Positions 51,161 through 63,865 of a stretch of DNA of 64,000 bases are shown one piece after another. Both the position numbers and the translations under genes were made by a program. The stretch's first letter is position 1, and each line of letters starts with the position of its first letter. This stretch comes from Sabethes cyaneus (lineage: Eukaryota; Arthropoda; Insecta; Diptera; Culicidae), in the NCBI RefSeq assembly GCF_943734655.1, contig NC_071354.1, forward strand, positions 137,192,642 through 137,256,641, written 5' to 3'. The notes below the pieces were generated by a model, which saw only the letters and a program-made list of their open reading frames with translations, searched no databases and had not been told where the DNA came from.

Positions 51161-52100
51161 CTAAATATAGCAATGTCTGGATTGTTGTCTTACTTTTGGC
51201 AGTAGAACACACGAGCAGACAAGTTTGTAAAATAGTGTTAACCTATTCCAATTCTTAATTTTTAGTTCATCTCACTTTAACTCGATTCTTTCCAACGTAT
51301 TTAGCGCTTCCTCTTGCTTGTAGTGTTGTATTTTCCATGCTAAAGATAAAGCAAATGGTTAAGCTTTCCATACGATACCCATGCATATACAGCTTCAGCT
51401 ATTTATCTTGCGAATGGTGATGATGGGTGATGATGATAGTGATGGAAGCATATTTAGATGTAACAACTGAACAAAGCAAGTCGTGAGGAATTTATAAATG
51501 GAAAATACTTCACTCATTCAATGGAGACGCTTGGCTATTTTTAGTGCTATTTGTGAAGGCGTTCGTCTAGTAAATGAGATAGGCTGAAACTAGTCTGTGA
51601 TCATATCGGATGACAAGCACGTAAACCGATCAAATCGTTTGTACAGCGTTTTGTACAGTATGTTATCGTTTGGTAGACTAACATACTTTTATTTTTTATG
51701 AATTTTTTAGCATCATTTTTTATGATAACGAAAAATCGATTAATATTATACTAAGATGTTTGCTAGGTAATTTGTGTGTTCGAAATGTATCTTTAATTTT
51801 TAGATGATCTTCTACGAGGCTCGACTTTAATTTTAGAAAACTTCTAGCTCAGCATATATCGATTGGTTTGTTGGCATTCTTTCTTAATGTTTCCACTGAC
51901 AGTTCACGTTTTCGAAACCCTGTTTTCCCACCTGTTTTCGGTACGACACTCAAGGATGCCATGAAATATAAGCTAATTCACATTCACTTATTCCGCTATT
52001 TGCATATTTTTGAATAATTTCAAACTGGAACAATTACACTTTTATATAAGAAAAACAAGCCCAAACCAGCCCGCTTTTCTTTCCACTGCACTATTAAACA
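51161..52100. other. Non-coding stretch
   Basis: No gene or repeat recognised. Confidence 0.45.
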
Positions 52101-52412
52101 TACAATCATCCCTGTATTATGGGCCAGTTAGGCATGATGATGTTACAAAATTATTGGTAGAAACACAGATTTAAATCATTTACAGTTTATTTATAACTTT
52201 ATTGGTTATAAATATATCATAATTTGATGTTCTGTAGGCAAACTTATTCCAAAATCACACACTTTTTTTGCAAAATAACAAAATGTAAGCATGTTCCATT
52301 CTCAGTATTATGGGCCACTTTTAAACCTGGTCAGAATTATGGGTCAATGCTCCCAGTATTATGGGTCAGTAAAACAAATTTGGTTTTATTTAGAGAAAAG
52401 CGAGCGCACGCT

Positions 52413-53044
<632 letters not shown>

Positions 53045-53159
53045 TCTCGCGATTTAGTGATCTTGTTGTATCTTGTACTGTACTCACCAACTGTCTGAGT
53101 GAGTTGAGATTAGAATCAATTTTTGCTTCTTCTTCAGGAAGCTCATTTAACTGATTCAA

Positions 53160-53545
53160 TCTATGATGAATGGTACTCAGTGCTGTGTTCGGATTTCGAG
53201 TAGATTGTCAAGTTCATTCGAATCACGCAGAGGGCTTCATCAAGGGGATGGTCTCCAGGATAGTACATGACAAACCAAGTGTACGACAAACCAAGTGTAC
53301 AAAATGCTATCCGGATACGATAGGCAGGACAACTTGCAAGAATGCCGAACAACTACCCTGCAAAGTATTTGCCTCACATTCAGTAGGAATAAGACGACCA
53401 GGGGTGCAGCAAGCAAGATGGTTTGACTAGGTGAAGAGAGTCTGAGAAATTGGAGAGCGTTGGCCTACAACCGAGTGCATTGGAGAAACTTTGTTCATCA
53501 GGCTTTGTTATAGAACGGCAAGCTAACTAAGTAAAGTAAGTAAGT
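53160..53545 (+). mobile_element. RTE-type LINE 3' fragment with internal deletion
   Basis: Plus strand. 53165-53260 matches the RT region of the 30.6-32.6 kb RTE remnant (CAGTGCTGTGTTCGGATTTC; VRISSRLSSSFESRRGL). It then jumps to the C-terminal end (TTCKNAEQLPCKVFASHSVG, RRPGVQQARWFD) and ends ACTAAGTAAAGTAAGTAAG. A stretch of about 25 bases ending AAGTGTACGACAAACC or similar is duplicated at the junction (53265-53300). Confidence 0.78.
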
Positions 53546-54198
53546 TCAAGAAGAAGAAAAGTATTTGGTCCTGGCTTATTAGTTTTGGGTGGTTTCCAAA
53601 AATAACGGGGAACTGTACTGTACGGTAGATTGTGATCCTTTGCAACTTCCCCAAATTTTTTCGGTTTGTCTTGCTAAATCAAGAGCGTAATGCAATATAT
53701 CAGGATCATGGAGCTTCGATTTATGTATATTGATTTTCATTGCACGTTTTTTAGTTTTACTGAGAAAATAAATTACAATTATAGTTAAAAACAGCGAATA
53801 CTGTTGATCTATATGCTTGACCCATAATACCCATAATTTAATTTCGTATCTTAAAGCGGAAAATGCATTTTTCTAGGTGGTTTCACCGTAATTCTATGAA
53901 TACATACCAATTCCCTCAAGCCTCAACTTCCATCCATTTTACGCTCAGACACACAACTTTATGCCGTTATTCAGCTTATAATTCACAGCCGACTTTTTAT
54001 ACCAACCGCAAAAATAACAACTTACAACTATCGGAAAATTAAGAAAATTAACGCATTGGAACTGAGTGTATTGCTGTCAACCATGCAGCAGAATGTTGCT
54101 GCTATCTATTGAACTCATACTCGATAATTAAATATTAATTTGTTACGTATAAAACGAACGTAAAGTATAGACTGGCCCATAATACTGGGGTGACTGTA

Positions 54199-55369
54199 TG
54201 TATACTTGAAGCGCCTCGCTGTAGTTTTACTTTCGCTTGCCAATTTCAATAAATACTTTACGCTGCAAGATTAATATTAGACGACGTCTGAATGAAGTTA
54301 ATAACTTACTTTTACTTAACAATAAAACAATTCTCACAACTATATTAATTATTCAAGTTTTCACCGCAATCATGGATTGATTGCCAATTTTATACTTTTA
54401 CATTATACACTGGATATAATGAATATTTTTTTCAAAATTGTAAGTTGAGATATCAAATAGTTTTTCTCTTAAAATAGTCAAATAGCCATTTTCTCAAATA
54501 GTCAATAATGTTACAAGTAGTCTACAAGTTGATCTATCTTGATATTGCAAATAGCACATATTTCTGAAAATGTTATTTAAACTTGCAGATATTAATTCGG
54601 TTCAGTATAATTAAACATTCAATAAATTACAGATAGATTATTGAATCTAAATTTAAGATCGGGTGTGGAAATAATGGTGAAACACTGTGGCCCCCGTTAA
54701 GTTGAACGATTCCTTGTGCAAACTAACGGGGTTAGTTTTTATTTTGAACAACGGGCTACCCTAAACATGCTGAAACTTTATTGTTATTGTTTCGGTGGTG
54801 TGATTTAGTCGGCAGTGGCAAGCAGCGAATATTTCATTCTCCGATCGAATTTCTATCAGAATCGTTGGGCAAACGGAGTATGAAACATATTAAACACGCT
54901 AGATCAGTACAAACAAATCGCACAATAAGCAAAAGATATTATGTTGACTGTGACATTTGAACAATTTTTAATTTGCACGTCGTACGAATTAGCGGGATTC
55001 AAATGAACGAGGGTCTTTGGTCATAGAATATTTTATAAGGAGTTTCCAAACTGATAAACATTCGTAATACTTTTGTGCGTCTATTGCAAAATAACAAAAA
55101 TGACTAAAACTTATCAAAAATTTGGATCTAATTTCTTGGTTTCTAATTTATTGGTTTCTTAAGTTTACGTTTCTTAAGATAACCATTGTTTATTTGAATT
55201 TCTTAGTAGAATACTGAAACAATAAAAAAGAAAACAATTATTGTTATTCTTTAATTCTACTACCATGTTTTAGTCTAGCTCTAGCGATATATACGCATTT
55301 CGATTCCTGCCCTTTCGATGCCCGCATGCTGGATCACATCTTCAATAACGATATTCATTAACATAAAAC
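54199..55369. other. Non-coding stretch
   Basis: AT-rich; no gene or clear element seen. A short palindrome-free region with no internal repeats that I could detect. Confidence 0.45.
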
Positions 55370-56353
55370 ATACTACGTTGCGAAAACGCACCGCTGGGCG
55401 TTAAGGGTACACCGTTTTTGCATACCTTAACTATTATGCATATAAATGCTTCATAGTTTTTTACCGTTAAATCAAATTTGGGATTTTTTTGTGATTTTGA
55501 GCATTAATAGAGATTAAATGAACGACTTAGAGTATTACATGTTATGTTTTATGATAGATATCGAAACATTTGGGTTGGAGACCATCTTTGCACTAGACGC
55601 ATAGTAGGTAGTTTGAATGCTAAATGCATGTCATCGCAGATGATTAAATGCCTACCAACACGTTCCGAAAAGAATGTAACATTATATTTGGGTCCATGAA
55701 ACTGTCGTTGCCATCACTCAATTCCTCCAGATATTCCGGAGGCAAAGGTACTTTAACAATTGTATTACGCTCATATCACAACGGCTTCTCCATCTGCCAT
55801 CAGTGCCGTGAATTCTATGTTATGTAAACTTTTATAATGTTTCCGGAATATTTTAAATAAGCGAAAGATAAGATTTACATTCATTTGTTTACTAAAAAGC
55901 AACAACATCATATGAAACACCGCAGCGAACGAACGAAAACAAACGTTCACGTTGCAAATTTTGTATATCGTTATTTCCTAGCGTTGCGTTTTCGCAACGC
56001 AAAGCTTTAAACCTATCTTAAACTTACAAAAATAATCAAAATTGTGAAACAAAGTTTTTTTGGCAAGCAACCGATTCTTACTAACACTGATTGATAGCTC
56101 AGGCGTTAATAGAAGTAAAATCAAGTTTTATGAACATTTTTTCTTAACTGTCTGAAAAATAGCAAAACCTGTTGTTTTGTCACAGCTGTAATTATGTTAC
56201 ATGTAACATCTGACCTTTGAGCAAAAACAGGTCGATTATACTTTTTCCCAATCTTTCTTTGTTTCTCAGGGTCCAAGTTGATGTCTTGAACCGGGCCTTC
56301 TCTAGAATCGAATGAAAGTGCGTTGCGTTTTCGCAACGCTGGGAGGAAATGGG
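55370..56353. mobile_element. piggyBac-like element, inverted and truncated copy 2
   Basis: Reverse complement of most of 48595-49605. The end AATGGG is replaced at the right by GGAAATGGG next to TTAA (56354-56357), the complement of copy 1's left end. Palindromes at 56320-56339, 55981-56000 and about 55375-55390 (the last with one mutated arm). The other terminal 130 bp is absent, so the copy starts abruptly near 55370. Confidence 0.85.
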
Positions 56354-56389
56354 TTAACGTTATACATTTTTTTTAAATTAGTTAAGCGA

Positions 56390-57507
56390 TTGTACGCTGC
56401 CACACAATTTTTGAGGAACACTTAAAAGCTTTAAGGGCTTTGACTGCCGCTTTGCTGTCAGTGAAAATTCAGATATTAGCAAATCTGTATTTCCTTGTAA
56501 GACAGAGGTTATAGAACTTGATTGATTCTAGGTTCCATCAAATTACTGTTCATTTCCCTAGCTGGATCTACAGGCGAAAGATTCAGGATACTCTAATGGC
56601 CGGTTTCATCCCCGTCAAGTATTTTTTCTATCGTTTAAGTGTTAGAGCGCTTTTCTTAGCCTTCAACTGAACATGTTGATAAGGTAACAAGTTGAGGATA
56701 GACATTAGTGCCCTTGAAGTTGTGCCTTTCATTGTGCCAGTTATGGCCCTACATGCTAATAGTTGAAGATTGTTCAACTTCGACGTTAATGGTCATTGTT
56801 TCTTTAGTTTTTAACTACTATACCAATGAGGCGTAGGTTTTCCTAGATCGCACAATGGCGGTGCAGACCCACGAAACCAATTTTGGTTTGAGGCTATTTT
56901 AGAACATACCCATAGGGCAGTGTTTGCCTTGCTAATTATTGAATTCAGGTGTCCATTCCAAGATAGTTAAGCGTTTAGGATTACTCCCAAATATTTAACT
57001 GACTTCCTCAAGGTGTAGACATAACTCCAGTTTCTTCTTCTTAGTGAAAAGAATAATTATTGTTTTGAAGGGTTGATGCCCAGATCTTTTTTACTCCACC
57101 AAGATAGTGTATGGTTTAAGACCTTTTGCATTCTATTTGATATCACGTCGTCGAATTTTCCACGAACCATAATGACTATCGTCAGCGAAACCCACAACTT
57201 CAAAACCATTTGCCTCTAAACTTCTCAGAAGATCATCAACTAATAATGGCCAAAGCAGGGGTGACAGAATCCCTCTTTGTGGGCAACCTTTAGTTGCAGT
57301 CACCATTGTTGACAGCCCTCCCAGCACTGAGGTGATTTGTCCATGTGTGAGCATGCTGCGGATCCATTCGACCATATAGTTATCAAATTTCTTTTCTTCA
57401 TTGCCGTTGATAAGTAAGAAGCATTATCAAAGGCCCCTTCGATATCGAGCCTAATGCTGTTTCTTTCTATAAAATCAGAAGGGTTGTGTACAAGACACGA
57501 CCGTATA
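56390..57507 (-). mobile_element. LOA-type LINE fragment
   Basis: Minus strand. RT pieces RNSIRLDIEGAFDNASY (57455-57410), MVTATKGCPQRGILSPLLWP and EVVGFADD (57310-57180), then the thumb SVKYLGVILNA (about 56990) and KANTALWVCSK. An RNase H trace IFTDSKAAVKALKAFKC lies at about 56475-56420. The KGCPQxGxLSPLLW box plus a downstream RNase H fits the LOA clade. Stops and frameshifts throughout. Its 5' side is cut by the Tc1/mariner element at 57508. Confidence 0.8.
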
Positions 57508-58677
57508 AGGTTTCTTCGCGACAAAATTTGGACACCCCTAAACACACACAGCTTCGGGAATACATTAACAATGAATGAAATATTTTGCAGAGTGGTAGGT
57601 GTATGTCTGTTCTTTCTGAAAATATAACACTTGTTTATATTACAAGCGCTCAGCGTAAAATTGCGTCGAAAGAAGAGCAGGTGCGAAAAGCAATTGTGTG
57701 CGGTCGCAACGAAAATCCGGATCTCTCGTTAAGAAAACTTGTCAAAAAGCTTGGATTTCCTCCAAGCACTGTTCACAGTGTTTTAAAATCGTTTGATACT
57801 CGCTTGACAACAGCTAGGAAGAAGGGAAGTAGTACAAAAACGGATCTGAGGAACCACCACAAGGATGCGAAGGTAAAACAAATATTACGAAGGAGACCAG
57901 GGGTGACATTGCGATTCTCGTTTCGAGTGATTTTGGTTCGTTTCGACCACGTTAAACGAATGGGCGAAACGAACCAAAATCACTCGAAACGAGAATCGCA
58001 ATGTCACCCCAGATCTTTCTGTACGTACCATTGCTCATAAAATAAAGATGCCGCCAACATTCGTGCACACTTCTAAGCAACGACAAGGCATGAAGTCTTT
58101 CAAGGTGAGGACTGTGCCAAACCGTAATGATAAGCAAAATACGACGGCCAAAACACGCACTCGTAAGCTTTATCGCTAATATTTAACGAAGTTTCCATGC
58201 GTTATAATGGACGATGAAACGTATGTCCTAGAAGATTTTAAACAGCTTCCTGGTATGTCTTTTTACACTGCCATGAAACGGAATGGCGTTGCAGAGCATT
58301 TTAGGACAAAGAAGAAAGCCAAGTTCCCCAAAAAATGTTTAGGTTGGCAGGCCATGTGCAGCTGTGCTCGAGCAAGCTAAAGTTACATCACTACGGGAAC
58401 GGTTAACAAGGAAATATTCCGTGAAGAATGCCTGCGGAAACGATTGTTACCGTTCCTACACAGCCATGATGTACCCTCGCTGTATTGGCCTGATTTAGCA
58501 TCCTGTCACTACGTCAAAAATGTTTTGGAATGGTATGATGCTAATGGAGTCCATATTGTACCGAAGGAGGCGAATCCACCTAACTGTCCAGATATTAAAT
58601 TGTTTCATGGATTAAACTTCTAGCAAATTTGTTTTATTGCAAAATTGAGGTGTCCAGATTTTCTCGCGAACAAGCCT
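57508..58677 (+). mobile_element. Tc1/mariner-type transposon, complete ends
   Basis: 1,170 bp. Inverted ends AGGTTTCTTCGCGACAAAAT and complement of AGGCTTGTTCGCGAGAAAAT, each continuing TTGGACACC-like (about 30 bp); TA on both sides (57506-57507, 58678-58679). Transposase on the plus strand from about 57600: an HTH with ENPDLSLRKLVKKLGFPPST, the first catalytic Asp in MDDETYVLEDF (58208-58240), and the second in WPDLASCHYVKNVLEWYDAN (58490-58550). It then ends near NPPNCPDI, where the third Asp is expected but the usual IENxW context is lost. Two stops and one inserted foldback inactivate it. Confidence 0.88.
57901..58009. mobile_element. Perfect foldback MITE inside the transposase
   Basis: Arms of 46 bp (57900-57945 and 57965-58010, start GGGGTGACATTGCGATTCTC) are identical complements around a 19 base loop. 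The element proper, GGGTGAC to GTCACCC, is flanked by CAG on both sides (57898-57900, 58010-58012). With one CAG removed the transposase frame reads through, so CAG is a 3 bp target duplication. Confidence 0.9.
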
Positions 58678-58679
58678 TA

Positions 58680-59560
58680 TGTAGGTGACGCAGGACTACG
58701 TAAAAGTCTCTTTGTAGTGATAGTAGCATGTATCCATGCATGCAATCATTCGATTCTTCATGTATACATACTATATGCAGCATAAATACATGCTACATGT
58801 GTTATATGTAACATTTATCAAAATAGTAACATTGTATACGTCCAATCCTCGATGTATATTTCAGAGTTATTTCTATGTGCATTTGGAAACAATTTAACAA
58901 AATCAAGAACACACGCTAATGTTTTCCTGTTACCTTACAGAAATCAAAGATTTTATCACCAATCGTTGAAGGAATTTTACCAATTCAATCCCATTTTATC
59001 AACAGCACACCTTTTCACTACACTTCCAATGAAATGTCAAACATGCGCATACATACAGAATTAAATTATAACCGAAGACTACAGCTGTACTGCCCATGGA
59101 TGCATAATCGACGTAACGACCAGCACCATGATTGTTGAGAAAACGCATTTTTATCGTGAAAAACGTTAAAAACCATATAATCTTTGCTATAAACTTTTTC
59201 AATCGAATAATCTGTCAATTCAGTAGCGTTTATTAATTAAAACAGGACTGATGCGGTTTTATGATTCATTCCTCATTATTGTGTTTAAAAAATGCGAACG
59301 CCAGTTTATGCGAATAAACAGACTGTTTTTTTGAACGATTATTCCCATAACTTGGCGTAAAGCTACAAAAACAAATAGGTTACTATGCTGATTGATTATG
59401 CGGGGAATTACATCAATCATTAGCCTTACGTGAAACCAATAGCAGAGTAGCTCAATTTTACTAAATTTCTCAAATATTTTCTAACAAACATATGTTGTTT
59501 GAGTATTGGGCATGTGAACAACATAGTTAAGAGTGCGTAGAACCGAAAAAATACATGGGC
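58680..59560. other. Non-coding stretch
   Basis: No gene seen. GACGCAGGACTACGTA (58687-58702) is a variant of the recurring near-palindrome. Confidence 0.45.
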
Positions 59561-59564
59561 AGTG

Positions 59565-59890
59565 TAGCGCACTTTTCCAACACAGATATCAAATTCGCCT
59601 AAGTTTAATCGACTCGCCGTAAAGAATTTGCTATCTGTTGAAACAGTGGACTTTAGTCGTTTTTTCTGGCACACTTTCCTAACACAGACATCAAATTGGA
59701 CAAGGTTTAATCGCGTTCGAAAGAAATTTGTTGGCACGAGAGGGCTTTGTCATTATTTCTGGCGTACTTCCCAAGCAAGGACATCAAAATGGTCGCGGTG
59801 TTATGAAATCTTGTTGAGATGAGGAAGCTTTGTCACTTGTTTTGGCTTATTTCCCAAGCACAGATATCAAATTGGTATAGGTTTAGATCA
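59565..59890 (+). repeat. Degenerate 85-97 bp tandem repeat, four units
   Basis: Units start near 59571, 59668, 59762 and 59845. Shared phrases are CACTTTCCTAACACAGACAT, CAAATTGG and GTTTAATCG. Identity between units is only moderate. Confidence 0.72.
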
Positions 59891-60162
59891 TCGTAAAGAA
59901 TCTTCAACCAATCACGAAGCGTGGATTTCCAGTTGGACAATGCTTCATTATTTTCAATTTTTCAATAGTAGGTACGTACTTTGAAATCAACAGGTTTCAT
60001 TGGTGTGGATGCGTAGAAAATTTTCCGATTGATTGGCGTAAACATATTTAAAATCGATCTGGAAACCGTTAAGCTATTAGCGCTCAAAATCTTTCATTTT
60101 TCGTGACGCTCGCATTTTTCGATTTTTTGGATTTACCCCCTGTACCAGCTACCTTCCTGAAA

Positions 60163-60500
60163 GACGTAGTCCTACGTCAAAAGAGTCTAAATTTTTCTTA
60201 AACTACATTATGTAATATAGGTTTACAAACTTTACACATTCCAGAAAAATATCATGGATCTTGAATGCTTTATGGCGCAGTTTTCTCACTATTCATACTG
60301 TCTCATTGTTGACTACTTTCCCCTATTCGTATTTGGACACACAAAATATTTCATTTCCAAAAATTTGTTTAAATATCAAGCAGTTTTCGCATACATTTTC
60401 TAAATGACGAAAAAATGATACCCTCAGTATGTTTATACAAAAAAGTTTGTGGTTATAGAATGTTTCGAACAATAATATTTTATTGGCGTAGGACTACGTC
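60163..60500. repeat. Segment bounded by two GACGTAGGACTACGTC-like palindromes
   Basis: GACGTAGTCCTACGTC at 60163-60178 and GGCGTAGGACTACGTC at 60485-60500 face each other. Between them lies the partial GGGGAGAG-family MITE. It may be a composite element. Confidence 0.5.
60190..60326. mobile_element. Right end of the GGGGAGAG MITE
   Basis: Matches 7131-7271: ACTACATTATGTAATATAGG, AAAATATCATGGATCTTG and GTCTCATTGTTGACTACTTT followed by CCCC. The left part is absent. Confidence 0.78.
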
Positions 60501-63172
60501 TTACCGCACCGATGTCAAAAACTTCCTCGCATCGGACGGATAGCTCTTGTCGGTCTTTTTAAACATAAAATGAGTGTAATCGTGGAAAAATCGTTGATAA
60601 CTGATATTTAGACAATTTCTAATGCATTTACATTTAATTTTTTCATATCAAAAAAGGCCTCGATTTTGGCACGATCTCGATTTTATTAACAAAGACGACA
60701 CACATTAGGTGCCAAATTTTTATATTGGTATTACATCCCTGCGAAAGTCCATGGCAGTAACCAAGCAGTATTAAATATGCAGGCTAATTATCCGGCGATT
60801 TGAATGTCTGTATTCGCATTGATAGTGATCCAAGTGGATATGGCGTCTACATGATATGAAATGTTGTTTTCCACATCCCATCAAACATATTCGAAGCAAT
60901 ATTCTCTCGCTCTTGATTCCGGATTATGAGCAAAAGCTCATTCTCTACCAGATGTAATGCTCAATGTAGTATGCGCGTTGACAATTTTTTTCACTGTATC
61001 TCGATTTCGTACTCACCCACTCGATGCTCTGCTTTTCACCGTACAGCAGTATATTGCGGAACGACCGTCTGCAACCCGAGATGTACCATCTAGCATACTG
61101 GATTAATAGTAAACAGTAGCCTGAATTCATTAAGAATTGAAATATGATTTAGGCTCAAGATTATCACTTGCATGCTAATGTTTGAATTATATAATTTAGT
61201 TAGAAATGGTTCGGGTAATATTAGAGTCATAATAAAGCTTACACTGAAGTAGATTATAACACAAATCGCACCACATAACATGCGTTTGGGTGTGTTGCAT
61301 AAACTTTTTCAACAAAGCAGTTTGAAATCGATAAGTAAAGGTAAAGTTTGGTCCTTTAAACCATAGCATTGTCGAATACAAAATTTAATGTTTTCAATAA
61401 AGCTGAAATATTACATATTATGTTCATGTGGTGAATCGTTCGATTTCTCATTGGAAAATATAACTTAAATTTATTAAAATAATATCAATAATATTATCAC
61501 ATCTTCAATAAACTCTGTTATCTATACCAAACACTGAGAGATAAAAATTTGGAGAAAATGAGCGTCAGTCAGAGATGTAACGCATGTTTTCTTCAATATG
61601 ACATACATTTTCAGTCCTCGCTTCACCGCCGTACAGAGGAGAAAAGAAAATAGGGTTAGGTACTTATTCTCTTCTCTCCGGGTTTTTATCGTGGGCAACC
61701 GTCTACTCAGCTCACGTCACGATATTCTGTCATAGAGTATTGAGAGCTCCGGCTATTTCTTGCTCTGGGTCGACTATTTGTACCGTGCTTGTAGCGATTG
61801 ATCCCGAACGGATATTCGTTTGCGTTTGATTTTTTCGCAGCTTCTAACAAAGCCTCAAGTACACATAAATCAGTGTTCTTACAGGGCCATGCTTGATCGG
61901 TTGTCTCGCGTTAATCATGTCGATACTAAGTAATACGTGACCCTTCTGATAAGTGACCTCATGTTGTAGGTTATTTTTCTTGCAAGTAAAACAGAAATTT
62001 TGCTTCTTGTGAGAATATGTAGTTATTGGTGATATTATTTCCATCGCTTTTAATCATTGATGACTACTGGTGAAAAAGAACCTTAACTTGAGTGTATATG
62101 TGTTAGTAGTGGCTCTGGTTACAAGTACGTGGGCCTAAGGACGACTCAATAGAATGTGTTTGGTTTTTCCTCGTATTCGCGAATTTCGGCGGATCCATGA
62201 AAATTCGTTTTATTTGTCACTATCATCGAAAGTTACTAAGGATGTCGCCAAAAGTGCAAAGAATTGTTTTGAACACGAAAATAGGAATGAAAATGGTTTT
62301 CTGATAGTGCATTATTAATGTGCAAAAGAACTTCAAATGCGAATCAGTGATCAACCTTGGAGTTATCTCATACTAATATGTCATTTCCGGATTGGCAATA
62401 ACCGGAAAACTTCAAGAAAACACAGCTTTTTTGCAAACAAAGTAGGGTGTGAAAAATTATGCGAGTACAGTAGAAACGGAGTGAGTGGGTCGGAAGCGGC
62501 AAAGAAAAATAACTGGTGGAAGTGCTAATAAATTGTGAAGAGGGAAATTTTCGCTCTCTGGGTGATAATTACTAGAAACGAAATATTTTGATATTTTCAT
62601 TTGTTTTTCACGATAGTGCAATTACTTGAGAATCAAGACCAACTATTTTGGAATTAATGCTGTGCTGACTAACCTATCTTTTTTGTGTGCTTTCTGTCCT
62701 TTGCATTCAACATAAAATAGAAAAAGTCATATTCGATTTTGCGAGGATGTACTTTCCTATTTTACAAATAAAATTGCCTGAAAAGTTTTCGATAAAGTAT
62801 ACTTGCTACAAATTTGATAGCTTCCAGTAGCTCCTTATGTCACTAAAATAGACAATTCAATTCTTATGTCACAAATAGACAATACAATGTGGGAGAATCC
62901 TTTTCACAAATGAGCAAATGTTCCTTTTAGAGACGTTTGTTTCTGATCGTTACTGGATGGCTGTATTGATGGGATTGAATTATTTTACATTCATTTTCTC
63001 TATAAGCAAAATTACAGTTAGATTATTTTACATATAACCACATACAACCCAACGTAAACAGTGCTACAAATCTGTACGCATTTTCATACCAATATACATA
63101 CAAAATATTCGTACTTAAAATATTGTACTATATGATTCTTCCCTAACTTTAATTTGATTTTTTCCAAAATCT
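60501..63172. other. Mostly unrecognised sequence, no gene seen
   Basis: About 2.7 kb with no transposon identified. 61600-62580 is richer in G and C and has fewer homopolymer tracts than its surroundings, so it could be unique host sequence such as an alternative 5' exon or enhancer; nothing in it proves this. Confidence 0.35.
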
Positions 63173-63174
63173 GT

Positions 63175-63290
63175 ACAGGGATATCTCCATATAAGACAAC
63201 CTCGACATAAAACAACCTCTATATAACACAACTCGATATAAGATAATTTTTGCCTTGATATAAAACAAATTCCTTAGCTGACATAGCTGT
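63175..63290. mobile_element. One end of a TA-type element with iterated CTCGATATAA motif
   Basis: Starts TACAGGGATATCTCCATATA and repeats a unit like CTCGATATAAAACAAC about five times with variation. The other end is not visible in the window. Confidence 0.6.
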
Positions 63291-63777
63291 CAATGACTCC
63301 AGAGTTAAACATCACTGTAGTTCTTAACTAGCAATCTGGAAAGCACGGAATAAGATTTATTCACATTTTACCTAATCAAAAACGATCATTGTATCCATTG
63401 AAAATTACGCTTGAATTCACACTTTGCTGTTTACATTGCACTTCCAGTTGATCAAGCGGCGAGAAAATAGAAACTATTGAACGTAAGAGAGTAGAATCAT
63501 TAGTTTGTCTACTATTTCATTCGACCGCGAGTGTCCCACCTTTGCCCTGTTTGTCAACTACGTTTCGCTTGCGGGGTACAGAGCGTATGCGAAACATGTC
63601 TGTTAGGGTGGTGATATTGACGTGATTTAATTATCTTTGATTTCATTATAAGTAACTTTACAATTGTTGAAAATTACTGGCAGATCTGTTTCTACTGGGT
63701 ACTTTTAATTTTTCCTCAGTGCTAATTTCTTGTCACGAACAATGTTTATGTTCATTATAATTATATATCAGCCAATT
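63291..63777. other. Non-coding stretch
   Basis: Nothing recognised. Confidence 0.4.
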
Positions 63778-63865
63778 TTAGGCCTTTACAAATATTTTTT
63801 AAATTTTTTGTCCTCCTTTGGATGCTGGGCAACTGAAGAGGGGGGGGGGGGGGGGGGGGTATAGC
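63778..63865 (+). repeat. Dispersed repeat with G21 tract
   Basis: AGGCCTTTACAAATATTTTT followed by TTTGTCCTCC and a run of about 21 G (63839-63859). Weakly similar to 27362-27425 and the complement of 29487-29556. Confidence 0.55.

Noticed and set aside
63839..63859. G-quadruplex regulatory element
   Set aside because: A single G21 run in a dispersed repeat; its length is prone to sequencing error and nothing nearby suggests regulation.
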